Shown one piece after another: positions 38,970 to 47,218 of a stretch of 64,000 bases of DNA. The position numbers were made by a program, and so were the translations under genes. Every line of letters starts with the position of its first letter. Within the stretch, counting starts at the first letter, position 1. Below the pieces are notes generated by a model. It did not search any database and was not told where the DNA came from. It was given only the letters and a program-made list of their open reading frames with translations. This DNA is from an uncultured Actinomycetes bacterium (GTDB taxonomy: Bacteria; Actinomycetota; Coriobacteriia; Coriobacteriales; Atopobiaceae): positions 25,584-89,583 of the forward strand of contig OMWE01000006.1 of assembly GCA_900314685.1 (NCBI GenBank), written 5' to 3'.

Positions 38970-39029
38970 GCTGCCTCCTTGCGACGCCAACACTCCCTAG
39001 GGTAACTGTTGACGGTTGCCATCACGACG

Positions 39030-39062
39030 AGCGCCGCCACCGTTTCGGCAGGTGGCGGCGCT
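39030..39062. terminator. GC-rich hairpin after the dap operon
   Basis: AGCGCCGCCACC (39030-39041) and GGTGGCGGCGCT (39051-39062), 12-bp perfect stem. It is placed 140 bp after dapH. There is no T run on either strand, so it may stall or protect rather than terminate. Confidence 0.5.
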
Positions 39063-39199
39063 TGACAATCTAGCATCCGGCGACGTGACGGCCGCGCGTC
39101 GGGCACAAGCCTGACGTATCGCTTACACGGGCACGCGGGCGGCGAAGACGAACGTGCGGGTCACGGCTCGCAGGTCAGGCCCGCGCCACGCCTCCCTGA

Positions 39200-39919
39200 C
39201 TACAGCGTGCGCAGGGCGTCGACCAGCGCGGTCTTGCCGGCGGTGCGGTCGTCGACCTGCTTGATCACGCGGGCGGGGCAGCCGGCCACCACGGTGTGGG
39301 GCGGGACGTCCTCGATCACGACGGCGCCGGCGGCCACCACGGCCCCCTCGCCCACGCGGCAGCCCTCGAGCACCACGCAGTTGGCTCCGATCATCACGTC
39401 GTCCTCGACCACCACAGGCGTGGCCGACGCGGGCTCCACGACGCCGGCAAGCACGGTACCTGCGCCGATGTGGCAGTGGGCGCCAACGGTCGCGCGGCCG
39501 CCCAGCACCGCGCCCATGTCGATCATGGTGCCCGGGCCGACGATCGCGCCGATGTTGAGGATCGCGCCCATCATGATCACGGCGTTGTCGCCGATCTCCA
39601 CGCGGTCGCGGATGATCGCGCCGGGCTCTATGCGGGCGTTGACGCCGGAGATGTCCAGCAGCGGCACGCCGGAGTTGCGACGGTCACACTCCACGACCGC
39701 GTCCTCCACGGCGTCGCCCGCCGCCTCGAGCGCGGCCGCGAGCGGCGCGTGCTCCGCAAAGACGACCATCCCCTCCGGCCCGCCGAAGACGTGCGCGCCC
39801 TCCGGCCAGTCCACCTGTGCACCGGGAGCAAGGCGGACGTAGGCCTTGGCCGGGGTCTTCTTGGGCGCGGTAGCGATGTAGTCGATGATCGCCTGGGCGT
39901 CCATGTCGTTTTCAGCCAT
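39200..39919 (-). CDS. dapH: Tetrahydrodipicolinate N-acetyltransferase
   Basis: Acetylates tetrahydrodipicolinate, committing the lysine/meso-DAP pathway to the acetylase branch. 239 residues: an alpha/beta N-terminal DapH domain (1 to about 90) and a left-handed beta helix of hexapeptide repeats (about 90-215; [35 protein letters not shown]), the DapH (not DapD succinylase) arrangement. The ATG at 39919 comes 2 nt after the dapB stop and uses GGGGGAG inside dapB. Last gene of lysA-dapA-dapB-dapH. Confidence 0.95.
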   Translation of the reverse strand: MAENDMDAQAIIDYIATAPKKTPAKAYVRLAPGAQVDWPEGAHVFGGPEGMVVFAEHAPLAAALEAAGDAVEDAVVECDRRNSGVPLLDISGVNARIEPGAIIRDRVEIGDNAVIMMGAILNIGAIVGPGTMIDMGAVLGGRATVGAHCHIGAGTVLAGVVEPASATPVVVEDDVMIGANCVVLEGCRVGEGAVVAAGAVVIEDVPPHTVVAGCPARVIKQVDDRTAGKTALVDALRTL

Positions 39920-39921
39920 CG

Positions 39922-40653
39922 CTACTCCCCCGTCGCAAACATCAGGTCGTCAAAGGTGTAGAAGCCGGCGGGCCGCTTCAGCAGGCGGCGCGCCGCGGCG
40001 ACCGCGCCGTTCACGAAGATCTGGCGGCTGGTCGCGCGGTGCGTCAGGCAAACCTCCTCGTCGGGGCCGAAGAAGTGCACCTCGTGCGTGCCGGCCACGG
40101 TGCCGCCGCGCAGCGAGTGCACGCCGATCTCGCCGGCGGGCCGCTCGCCCACCATGCCCTCGCGGCCGTAGACCACGGGGCGCTCGCCGGCGGGGTCCAC
40201 CTCGGCGACCAGCATCTTTGCGGTGCCGGAGGGAGCGTCCGCCTTGAGGTTGTGGTGGGTCTCGACGATCTCCGCGTCCCAGCCGGGCAGGGCCTCGGAC
40301 ACCAGGCGCGTCGCATGCCGCAGCGCCGCCACGCCCAGCGAGTAGTTGCCCGACCAGACCACGGGCGCCGCCTCGCCCAGCGCGCGCAGGGTGGCAAGGT
40401 CGTCGTCGCTCATGCCGGTCGTGCCGCTGACCAGCGCGGCGCCGGTGCGGCGGACGTACGCCGCCACGTGCGGCACGGCCGTCGGGCGCGAGAAGTCCAC
40501 CACGAGGTCGGCCGCCGGCGCCTCGGCGTCGAGCTCGGCGATGGTGTCCACGTCGTAGCCGTGGACGGTGTCGAAGTCGCCGGTCTCCAGCAGCGCCTGC
40601 TCGAGCAGCCGGCCCATGCGCCCGTTGGCGCCCACGATGATGGCAGATGCCAT
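39922..40653 (-). CDS. dapB: 4-hydroxy-tetrahydrodipicolinate reductase
   Basis: NAD(P)H reductase of the DAP pathway, 243 residues. Rossmann start [30 protein letters not shown], the catalytic [19 protein letters not shown] with the His-His and Lys (about residue 132-146), and the final TFDDLMF. The ATG at 40653 follows GGGGAAGG. It starts 71 nt after dapA and is coupled to dapH. Confidence 0.96.
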   Translation of the reverse strand: MASAIIVGANGRMGRLLEQALLETGDFDTVHGYDVDTIAELDAEAPAADLVVDFSRPTAVPHVAAYVRRTGAALVSGTTGMSDDDLATLRALGEAAPVVWSGNYSLGVAALRHATRLVSEALPGWDAEIVETHHNLKADAPSGTAKMLVAEVDPAGERPVVYGREGMVGERPAGEIGVHSLRGGTVAGTHEVHFFGPDEEVCLTHRATSRQIFVNGAVAAARRLLKRPAGFYTFDDLMFATGE

Positions 40654-40724
40654 GTGTGCCTTCCCCTCTCGTCGTGGGCGGGCACCGCGATGACAGCAGA
40701 CGCCCGCCATGTGTGTCTTCCCTC

Positions 40725-41615
40725 CTACTCGATCACGCCGGCCGCCACGAGCGCCGCACGCAGGCGCGCGCGATGCTCGTCGGTCATCGGCCACAGCGGC
40801 TGGCGGTAGCTCTCGGTGATCATGCCCATCATAGCGAGCGCGGCCTTGATGGGGATCGGGTTGACCTCGCAGAAGAGCGAGTGCACCAGCTCCAGGCCGC
40901 CGACCTGGATGTCGCGCGCGCGGCGCACGTCGCCCTCCAGGTAGCTCATGACCATGTCGTGCACGAGCTGCGGCTGGACGTCGGCCCACACGGAGATCAC
41001 ACCCGAGCCGCCCAGCGACAGGATGGGCACCACCATGTCGTCGTTGCCGGAGTACATGCGGAAGTCGTCGGAGAGGTACTGCGCCACCGTGCTCGCGTAC
41101 GAGATGTTGCCCGAGGCCTCCTTGATGCCCATGACGTTGGGGTGCGTGCAGAGGCGCGCGACGTTGTGCTCCGAGATGGAGCAGCCCGTGCGACCGGGGA
41201 TGTTGTAGAGGATCACGGGCAGGTCCACGTCGTCGAGCACGGCGAGGAAGTGCTGGTAGATGCCTTCCTCGTTGGACTTGTTGTAGTACGGGGTGATGAG
41301 CAGCAGGCCGTCGACGCCCAGCTCGGCCAGACCGCGGGACTTGGCCAGCGACTCGTGCGTGGCGTTGGAGCCCGCGCCGCCGATCACGGGGATGCGGCCG
41401 GCGACATCCTTGATCACGCGCTCGGCCACGGCGTAGTCCTCGGCGTCGGTCATCGGCGACGACTCGCCCGTCGTGCCGAGCACGAGGATGCCGTCGGTGT
41501 GATTCTGCAGGTGGAAGTCGACCAAGCGGTCGAGCGCGGGGAAGTCGATCTGCCCATTCTCATCGAACGGGGTGACGAGCGCGACGACAGAGCCTTCGAG
41601 TCCACGGGGATCCAT
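40725..41615 (-). CDS. dapA: 4-hydroxy-tetrahydrodipicolinate synthase
   Basis: Condenses pyruvate with aspartate semialdehyde. 296 residues, TIM barrel: GTTGESSPM (about residue 45), the proton-relay Tyr in LLITPYYNKSNEEG (about 135), and the Schiff-base Lys in VMGIKEASGN (about 165). The ATG at 41615 has AAGGA upstream; the longer in-frame reading to 41768 has no ribosome site. Confidence 0.96.
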   Translation of the reverse strand: MDPRGLEGSVVALVTPFDENGQIDFPALDRLVDFHLQNHTDGILVLGTTGESSPMTDAEDYAVAERVIKDVAGRIPVIGGAGSNATHESLAKSRGLAELGVDGLLLITPYYNKSNEEGIYQHFLAVLDDVDLPVILYNIPGRTGCSISEHNVARLCTHPNVMGIKEASGNISYASTVAQYLSDDFRMYSGNDDMVVPILSLGGSGVISVWADVQPQLVHDMVMSYLEGDVRRARDIQVGGLELVHSLFCEVNPIPIKAALAMMGMITESYRQPLWPMTDEHRARLRAALVAAGVIE

Positions 41616-41796
41616 AGTGGTGTCCTTTCTATTGGCGCCTCCCCTACCTGGGAAGACGTACGGTGTTTTACGGTGCCTCTTCTTGAATACATCCGCCCAA
41701 CGGGCGGCGATGCGAAGACAAACGCAGCCCCAGCGGCCGCGCCGACTCCGCGGTGAGGTGGCCAGCAACCCCGGGCGCAGGGCCCGGACCTACTGG

Positions 41797-43413
41797 CTAG
41801 AGCTTTCGCTTGGAGTCCCCGCCGGCGTTGTCGACGGTGGTGACGGTGACGCCGTCCGTCTTGTACGGGTGTGCGACGCGCGCGGTATGCGCGGCGTACG
41901 GGGTACGCGGGGTGTGCGTGGTACGCTGGGCATGCGGGTCGTCCGATGGCGCCCCTAGCTGTGGCTCTGCCGACAGGGCTCCTAGCTGCGGCTCTGCCGA
42001 CGGCTCAGCCGACAGCTCAGCCGATAGGTCGGCCTGCCATCGGGCCGCGAGGGTCAACGCGCGGCAGCCGACCTCGGTCGCGTCGAGCGTCGCGAAGTAA
42101 TCGGTCACGCGCTCGGCGCGGCGGATCAGCTCGGTCGTGCCGTCGGCACGCAGCAGCACCTCGGCGCTGCGGAGCTTGCCGTTGTAGTTGTAGCCCATGG
42201 AGTGGCCGTGCGCGCCGACGTCACGGATCAGCAGCAGGTCGCCGAGGTGGGTCTCGGGCAGCGGGCGGTCCTGGGCGAGCTGGTCGCCGTTTTCGCAGAG
42301 GCCGCCCACCACGTTGTAGGTGGCGAGCGCGGGCGCGTCTTCGCGGCCGAGGACGTCGATGCGGTGGTAGGCGCCGTAGAGCTGCGGGCGCATGAGGTTG
42401 GCGGAGCAGGCGTCCACGCCCAGGTAGCGGCGGTAGGTCTCCTTCTCGTGGATCACGCGCGTGAGCAGGGCGCCCGCCGGCGCGAGGAGCCAGCGGCCCA
42501 GCTCGGCGTAGAGCGCGACGTCGCCCATGCCCGCGGGGACGAGCACGTCCTCGTAGGCGCGGCGCACGCCCTGGCCGATGGCGACGATGTCGTTGGCACG
42601 GTCGGCGTCGGCCGGGTCGTACGGAATGCCGATGCCGCCCGACAGGTCCACGAAGCCGATGTGGATGTCCAGGTCGCGGGCCAGGTCGGCCACGAGCTCG
42701 AAGAGCTGGCGGGCCAGGCGCGGGTAGTAGTCGCCGCCCAGCGTGTTGCTGGCGAGGAAGGCGTGCACGCCGAACTCCTCGACGCCGTGGTCGCGCAGGT
42801 AGGCGAAGGTCTCGCGGAGCTGCGGGACGGTCATGCCGAATTTGGAGTCCTCGGGCGTACCGATGATGCCGTTTGCCGCCTCGAAGGTGCCGCCGGGATT
42901 CACGCGGCAGCAGACCGTGCGCGGGAAGGCGCCGACGTGCTGCTCCCAGTAGGCGGGCATGTCGGCGGCGTCGAAGTTGACGATCGCGCCGAGGTCGACG
43001 GCCAGGCGGTAATCGGCGGCGGGTGTGTCGTTGGAGGTGAGGATCATATCGTGGCCGGTCAGGCCGCAGGCCTGGGCCAGCAGCAGCTCGGGCGCGGTGG
43101 CGCAGTCGCAGCCGCAGCCCTCCTCGGCCAGGAGCTGGATGATGCTGGGGTTGGGCGTGGCCTTGACGGCGAAGTACTCGCGGAAGCCGGGGCACCAGGC
43201 GAAGGCGTCGGCGAGCGCGCGGGTGCGGGCGCGGATGGCGGCCTCGTCGTAGAGGTAGAGCGGCGTGCCGTAGGTCGCGGCGAGTTCCTCGGCCCGCGCG
43301 GCGGTCAGGTGTATCTCGTCCGCACGTGTCTCGTCTGCCTGCGCCTCGTTTGCCTGCGCCTCGTTTGCCTGCGCCTCGTTTGCCTGCGCCTCGTTTGCCT
43401 GCGCCTCGTTCGT
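41797..43413 (-). CDS. lysA: Diaminopimelate decarboxylase with repeat tails, probable ACG start
   Basis: PLP enzyme converting meso-DAP to lysine; about 538 residues. The PLP Lys is in YFAVKATPNPS (about residue 82), and the family's GGGxG-like VDLSGGIGIPYD and C-terminal CSANLMRPQLYGAYH and GGLCENGD are present. The first ATG in frame (43047) would remove the PLP lysine and much of the barrel. Upstream, the frame is open to a TAG at 43504-43506 but contains no ATG, GTG or TTG. GGGGAGG (43425-43419) followed 5 nt later by ACG (43413-43411) is the best start. The N-terminus then carries five NEAQA repeats. The C-terminus has a second low-complexity tail (SAEPQLGALSAEPQLGAPS) of about 75 residues. 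Confidence 0.85.
   Translation of the reverse strand, partial: TNEAQANEAQANEAQANEAQANEAQADETRADEIHLTAARAEELAATYGTPLYLYDEAAIRARTRALADAFAWCPGFREYFAVKATPNPSIIQLLAEEGCGCDCATAPELLLAQACGLTGHDMILTSNDTPAADYRLAVDLGAIVNFDAADMPAYWEQHVGAFPRTVCCRVNPGGTFEAANGIIGTPEDSKFGMTVPQLRETFAYLRDHGVEEFGVHAFLASNTLGGDYYPRLARQLFELVADLARDLDIHIGFVDLSGGIGIPYDPADADRANDIVAIGQGVRRAYEDVLVPAGMGDVALYAELGRWLLAPAGALLTRVIHEKETYRRYLGVDACSANLMRPQLYGAYHRIDVLGREDAPALATYNVVGGLCENGDQLAQDRPLPETHLGDLLLIRDVGAHGHSMGYNYNGKLRSAEVLLRADGTTELIRRAERVTDYFATLDATEVGCRALTLAARWQADLSAELSAEPSAEPQLGALSAEPQLGAPSDDPHAQRTTHTPRTPYAAHTARVAHPYKTDGVTVTTVDNAGGDSKRKL
43336..43410. repeat. Five perfect 15-bp repeats at the lysA 5' end
   Basis: TGCCTGCGCCTCGTT five times without a change; on the minus strand it encodes Ala-Gln-Ala preceded by Asn-Glu, that is (NEAQA)5. 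Perfect identity marks it as a recent or slipping minisatellite. The unit is a multiple of three, so copy changes keep the frame. Confidence 0.95.
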
Positions 43414-43721
43414 CTTCGCCTCCCCTCGGCTCGCTGCCCTATCGTCTTGCGACCGCTCGCAAGCGCAGCTCGTTGCCGGCCTGCGATCCGCCGCCAGAAA
43501 AATCTAATGGTAGGAAACCATATTGTGTGGGCCACTTTACCTGCGGCGCGGGCCATTTCGCACGCCGGACCGCAGCTTGTAACGCGTTCGCCATGATTGC
43601 CCGTCGGCACTTCATGCAAACGGCCGCGCGACAGCACCCGTGCAGTCGTTGCTGTGGTAAGTGTTGACATTGTTGGTGGCCGCGCCGTGAGAAAATAGCG
43701 AGGCGAAGGAGGCAGAGTTCT
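43414..43721. other. Gap between lysA and the HigA-like gene
   Basis: Holds the lysA leader on one strand and the promoter of the HigA-like gene on the other (TTGACA near 43668). A small palindrome ATGGT/ACCAT is near 43510. I see no toxin gene, RNA gene or repeat array here. Confidence 0.5.
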
Positions 43722-44003
43722 GTGATTACCACTGAGTACATCTCCACTCCGGGCGAGATCCTGAAGGAGGAGTTCCTGGAACCGCTGGGCATCAGCCAGT
43801 ACCGTCTGGCCAAGGTGATCGGCAAGCCCGAGTCGGCCATCTCCGCCATCGTGAACGGACACTGCTCCATCTCCGTCGAGATGGCCTGGCTGCTGGCGCA
43901 GGCGCTCGGCACCACGCCGGAGTTCTGGCTCAACCTCGAGTCGACCTACCGGCTGAAAACCTTCGACGCGTCGGCGATGCCCAAGGTGGAGGCGCTCGCA
44001 TAA
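43722..44003 (+). CDS. HigA-like HTH antitoxin, without visible toxin
   Basis: 93 residues of the HigA/VapI addiction-module family: TPGEILKEEFLEPLGISQYR, the helix-turn-helix RLAKVIGKPESAISAIVNG, and the hallmark AQALGTTPEFWLNLESTYRL. The start is GTG at 43722 with GGAGG at 9 nt. Normally a HigB toxin precedes it; none is present in the 308 bp upstream, and downstream lies a repeat array. It may be a solitary regulator or remnant. Its end GCTCGCATAA is duplicated directly after the stop. Confidence 0.88.
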   Translation: MITTEYISTPGEILKEEFLEPLGISQYRLAKVIGKPESAISAIVNGHCSISVEMAWLLAQALGTTPEFWLNLESTYRLKTFDASAMPKVEALA

Positions 44004-44049
44004 GCTCGCATAAGAAAGTAGGACAGTAATACAGCAAGGCACTAGGGCG

Positions 44050-44470
44050 GAGATTGCACCTCAGGTGCCAGTCGCACTTTGGACGCCACTTTGCAGAAAA
44101 TCGCGGAGATGTGCCTTCCGAAGAACGATTGCGCTCGCTGCCCCTCCGGCAGTTCGTGCTCCGGGGGCCAGTTTGCAGCGATTCGCGTCAAAAGGGCTTC
44201 CGAAGAACGATTCGGCGCGCCACGAGACCGGCAGTTCGTGCTCCGGGGGCCAGTTTGCAGCGATTCGCGGCAAAAGGGCTTCCGAAGAACGATTCGGTGC
44301 GCCACGCGACCGGCAGTTCGCGCTTCGGGGGCCAGTTTGCAGCGATTCGCGGCAAAAGGGCTTCCGAAGAACGCTTCTGTACGTCACGCGACCGGCCGTT
44401 CGTGCTTCAAAGGCCAAATCTACGCGATTCGCTGCAAAGCGCCCCTTGGAGAACGGACCGCCGTGAAGGC
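44050..44470. repeat. 82-bp tandem array (4 good units plus 1 diverged)
   Basis: CTTCCGAAGAACG(A/C)TT occurs at 44115, 44197, 44279 and 44361: exactly 82 bp each time; a diverged fifth is at 44445. Between them, GGGGGCCAGTTTGCAGCGATTCGCG is kept in three units. A period of 82 is not a multiple of three, so the array cannot be one coding repeat. The same family occurs at 56790-57285. It fills most of the 638-bp gap before the AAA ATPase gene. Confidence 0.92.
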
Positions 44471-44590
44471 GGGGCGGGGAATCGAGAGGAGCAGATGACC
44501 TGCAACTACACCACCGATGCCGGCGAAGCCTCTGCCCGGTCCACTCCTCTTCCACAGTAAAAAGCCATCTGTTCGCTCAGCTGAGAAGGT

Positions 44591-44629
44591 CTATACTAAA
44601 TCTCACGATTTTCGATAGATTTAGTATAG
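44591..44629. repeat. Palindromic terminal repeat, left of AAA ATPase no. 2
   Basis: CTATACTAAATCT, 13 nt, AGATTTAGTATAG: perfect 13-bp arms. It ends 12 bp before the start codon, so it covers the promoter. As a 37-bp block it is the inverted copy (34 of 37 identical) of the block at 46074-46110 on the other side of the gene. Confidence 0.92.
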
Positions 44630-44641
44630 GATGGAACACAG

Positions 44642-46081
44642 ATGCTGGTCGCCCGCGAAAAAGAGAAGACACTCCTGCAGGAGTCACTCGAATCGGAATA
44701 CTCCCAGTTCATCGCCGTGTACGGCCGTCGCCGTGTGGGCAAGACCTTCCTCATACGCGAGTCGTTCGGCTATCGTTTCACGTTCGAGCACGCCGGCCTC
44801 GCCAAGGGCAGCCTCGACCAGCAGCTCTCCCATTTCTGCGACTCGCTCAGAGACGCCGGGCTGGATCTCCCAGAGGAGAGGCCGTCCTGCTGGCTCGACG
44901 CCTTCTCCCTGCTCAAGGATCTCCTGCGCGCCGCACCGGAAGGCAAGAAGGTCATCTTCATCGATGAGCTCTCGTGGATGGACACCAAAGGCAGCGACCT
45001 CATCCTCGCCCTGGAGGGCTTCTGGAACGGATGGGCATCGGCGCGCAAGGACATCGTGCTCGTCGTCTGCGCTTCCGCCACATCATGGATGTTGAACGAA
45101 GTGATCCACAACAAGGGCGGCCTCTACAACCGCCTGACCGCCCAGATCAACCTCAAGCCATTCACGCTAGCGGAATGCAAGGAATACCTCGACGCCCGGG
45201 GCATCGCGATGAGCCGCCAGGACATCCTGGAATGCTACATGATCATGGGAGGGGTCCCCTACTACTGGGGTTTCCTCAAGAAGGGTCTGAGCTTGACCCA
45301 GAATATCGACGCGATATTCTTCGCTGCGGACGCACCCCTGCGCCATGAATTCGACTACCTCTACGCCTCGATCTTCGACAACCCGCACAACCATCTCGCC
45401 GTAATTGAGGCGCTCGGGCGCAGACGGGCGGGCATGACCCGCGAGGAGATCGCCCGCCATACCGCGCTCACCAATTCCGGGACCCTCACCAAGGCGCTCA
45501 GAGAGCTCGAGAGCTGTGGCTTCATCCGTACCTACACGGAATACGGCAAGAAGAAAAAAGGCGCTGTCTACCAGCTCATCGACAACTTTACACTCTTCCA
45601 CTTCAAGTTCCTGGCGGACGAGCCCGATGACGATCACCTCTGGACTCATCTCCTCAACACACCGCGGAGGAATACCTGGTGCGGACTCGCCTTCGAGCTG
45701 GTCTGTTTGGAGCATCTGCCCCAAATCAAGCAGGCGCTCGGCATCTCCGGAGTCGTGACGCAGGCGCATTCCTGGCGCTGCGCGGCGGATCCTGACGCCG
45801 GCGTCAACGGGAGCCAAGTCGATCTGCTCATCGCGCGGCAGGACCGCGTGATAAACATCTGCGAGATGAAGTACTCGGGGTCGAACTTCACCGTAACCAA
45901 GGCATACGACAAGAAGCTCAGGGAGAAGGTCGCGGATTTCACACGCGTGACGCATACCCGCGACGCCATCCACCTGACTCTCGTGACCACGTATGGACTG
46001 AAGAAGAACACTTACTTTGGCGCGTTCCAGTCAGTCGTGACCGCATCGGACCTTTTCGAGCGCGTGAGGAATGTATACTAA
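44642..46081 (+). CDS. Orphan AAA ATPase with nuclease-like C-terminus, no. 2, enclosed by inverted repeats
   Basis: 479 residues. Walker A FIAVYGRRRVGKTFLIRESF (about residue 22-40), Walker B KVIFIDELSWMD (about 103), and sensor-like VLVVCASATSWM (about 140). A winged helix follows (about 265-300; MTREEIARHTALTNSGTLTK), then a C-terminal domain with PD-(D/E)xK spacing (SQVDLLIARQDRVINICEMK: D and E-M-K, about 398-418). The start is the ATG at 44642 behind a weak GGATGG. The last codons GTA TAC TAA lie inside the right-hand palindrome, so coding end and repeat are fused. A relative of the genes at 34012 and 51086. Function unknown; no partner gene. Confidence 0.85.
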   Translation: MLVAREKEKTLLQESLESEYSQFIAVYGRRRVGKTFLIRESFGYRFTFEHAGLAKGSLDQQLSHFCDSLRDAGLDLPEERPSCWLDAFSLLKDLLRAAPEGKKVIFIDELSWMDTKGSDLILALEGFWNGWASARKDIVLVVCASATSWMLNEVIHNKGGLYNRLTAQINLKPFTLAECKEYLDARGIAMSRQDILECYMIMGGVPYYWGFLKKGLSLTQNIDAIFFAADAPLRHEFDYLYASIFDNPHNHLAVIEALGRRRAGMTREEIARHTALTNSGTLTKALRELESCGFIRTYTEYGKKKKGAVYQLIDNFTLFHFKFLADEPDDDHLWTHLLNTPRRNTWCGLAFELVCLEHLPQIKQALGISGVVTQAHSWRCAADPDAGVNGSQVDLLIARQDRVINICEMKYSGSNFTVTKAYDKKLREKVADFTRVTHTRDAIHLTLVTTYGLKKNTYFGAFQSVVTASDLFERVRNVY

Positions 46082-46110
46082 ATCTATCAAATTTCGTGAG
46101 ATTTAGTATA
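46074..46110. repeat. Palindromic terminal repeat, right of AAA ATPase no. 2
   Basis: TATACTAAATCT, 13 nt, AGATTTAGTATA: perfect 12-bp arms, inverted copy of 44592-44628 with three spacer differences. It contains the gene's TAA stop (46079-46081). Confidence 0.92.
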
Positions 46111-46120
46111 AGTGCACTTT

Positions 46121-46188
46121 GCGCGCTGGCACGCACGGCGCGCTGGCACGCACGTCGCGCTGGCATGCACGGCGCGTTGGCATGCACG
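46121..46188. repeat. Four 17-bp tandem repeats
   Basis: GCGCGCTGGCACGCACG at 46121, 46138, 46155 and 46172 (last two with one or two changes), 17-bp period, lying between the right-hand palindrome and the 3' end of the carboxypeptidase gene. Confidence 0.9.
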
Positions 46189-46203
46189 CGTGATACCCCG
46201 CCC

Positions 46204-47109
46204 CTACTCCGGGATCTCGAAATGCTGGTAGTCCTTGCGACTGGTCCAGTCGCCGCCCCAGCTGAAGCCGGCCTCCGTGAAGAGCCGGTAGCACAGGTCG
46301 CCCCGCTCGATCTTGTACGGGCTGTCGACGCTGCGGTCCGTGTACGGCTCGGAGCCGACCGGCTCGACCGCGCCCGTCGAGAGGATGATGAAGGGGTTGT
46401 AGAACGTATTGATGTCCACGGCAAGCCCGTAGGCGTGACGCGAAATCACGCTCGTGCCCTCGATGATCCGCGTGTTGAAGGCCGAGCTGTTGTCATCCTC
46501 CATGCTCAGCTCGTCTTCGCCGCCGTACTCCTCCACCAGGCGCATCTTCTCGATGGGGTAGCCCGCGTCGTAGAGCTGGCGAAAGATCGACACGCACGTG
46601 TCCGCGATGCGCGCGTTGAGCACCATCTCGCCCACGTGAGTGACGCCGTCAGCGTCCTTGTGCAGCACGCGGATGTGGCGCAGCTCGTCGCGGGAGACGG
46701 GCGTCTCGTCCTTGAAGCTCACGCCCTGCATGCGGGCAAAGAGCTCGTCGTCGATCGGCTCCGCGAAGAAGAACGCGTCCTCACCACCCGCCTCAGCGAT
46801 TTGCGCGTCCGTGAGCACGGTGCCCGCTGCGAGCCGGCTGGGGTCGATGGGCAGCTTGGCGGATGCGACCTCTCCGAAGCCGGAATCGATCATCTTGCCG
46901 GGCCGCTTATTAGACGAGTCGGTCTCGGCGGGCGCATCGGTCGCAGGCTCGGTACCATTCGTCCCGGCGACCACGGCAGAGCCCGCGGGGGCATCGTCCG
47001 TCTTACCATTGAGGACCCGCCAGGAACATCCGCAGGCGAGCAACGCGCAGACGCATATCGCAGCGATAAGTCGGACGCGCGCACTGCGCAGCTGAAATTT
47101 GCTCACCAT
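46204..47109 (-). CDS. VanY/M15-family D,D-carboxypeptidase lipoprotein
   Basis: 301 residues. A signal peptide (RLIAAICVCALLACGC) ends in a lipobox, and a low-complexity linker follows. The catalytic M15B domain carries the zinc triad: His and Asp in SRHAYGLAVDIN (about residue 228-240) and the last His in DYQHFEIPE at the C-terminus. It would trim D-Ala from peptidoglycan stems or act on related peptides outside the cell. The ATG at 47109 has GGAGG 5 nt upstream. Confidence 0.88.
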   Translation of the reverse strand: MVSKFQLRSARVRLIAAICVCALLACGCSWRVLNGKTDDAPAGSAVVAGTNGTEPATDAPAETDSSNKRPGKMIDSGFGEVASAKLPIDPSRLAAGTVLTDAQIAEAGGEDAFFFAEPIDDELFARMQGVSFKDETPVSRDELRHIRVLHKDADGVTHVGEMVLNARIADTCVSIFRQLYDAGYPIEKMRLVEEYGGEDELSMEDDNSSAFNTRIIEGTSVISRHAYGLAVDINTFYNPFIILSTGAVEPVGSEPYTDRSVDSPYKIERGDLCYRLFTEAGFSWGGDWTSRKDYQHFEIPE

Positions 47110-47140
47110 GCATCCTCCCCGCAAAGCCCACGCGCCCAGC

Positions 47141-47218
47141 ACGCCTCGCTAGTACACCTCGCTAGTACGCCTCGCTAGTACGCCTCGCTAGTACGCCTCG
47201 CTAGTACGCTGCGCTAAT
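47141..47218. repeat. Six 13-bp tandem repeats copying a stop codon
   Basis: ACGCCTCGCTAGT, six units with few changes, adjoining the 3' end of the zinc-ribbon gene. On the minus strand each unit reads GAGGCGTACTAGC, the gene's last codons (GAG GCG TAT TAG) repeated. Because 13 is not divisible by three, the copies place TAG in all three frames. Confidence 0.92.

Noticed and set aside
36684..39005. Long plus-strand open frame across the LytTR and MFS genes
   Set aside because: Antisense to two well-supported genes; no ribosome site and no domain.
43501..43721. HigB toxin upstream of the HigA-like gene
   Set aside because: No frame of sufficient length or RelE-like pattern on either strand.
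44050..44470. CRISPR array
   Set aside because: The whole 82-bp unit is repeated; there are no short direct repeats with unique spacers and no cas genes nearby.
44054..44560. Open frames through the 82-bp array
   Set aside because: The period is not divisible by three, so each unit is read in a different frame; no consistent protein repeat results.
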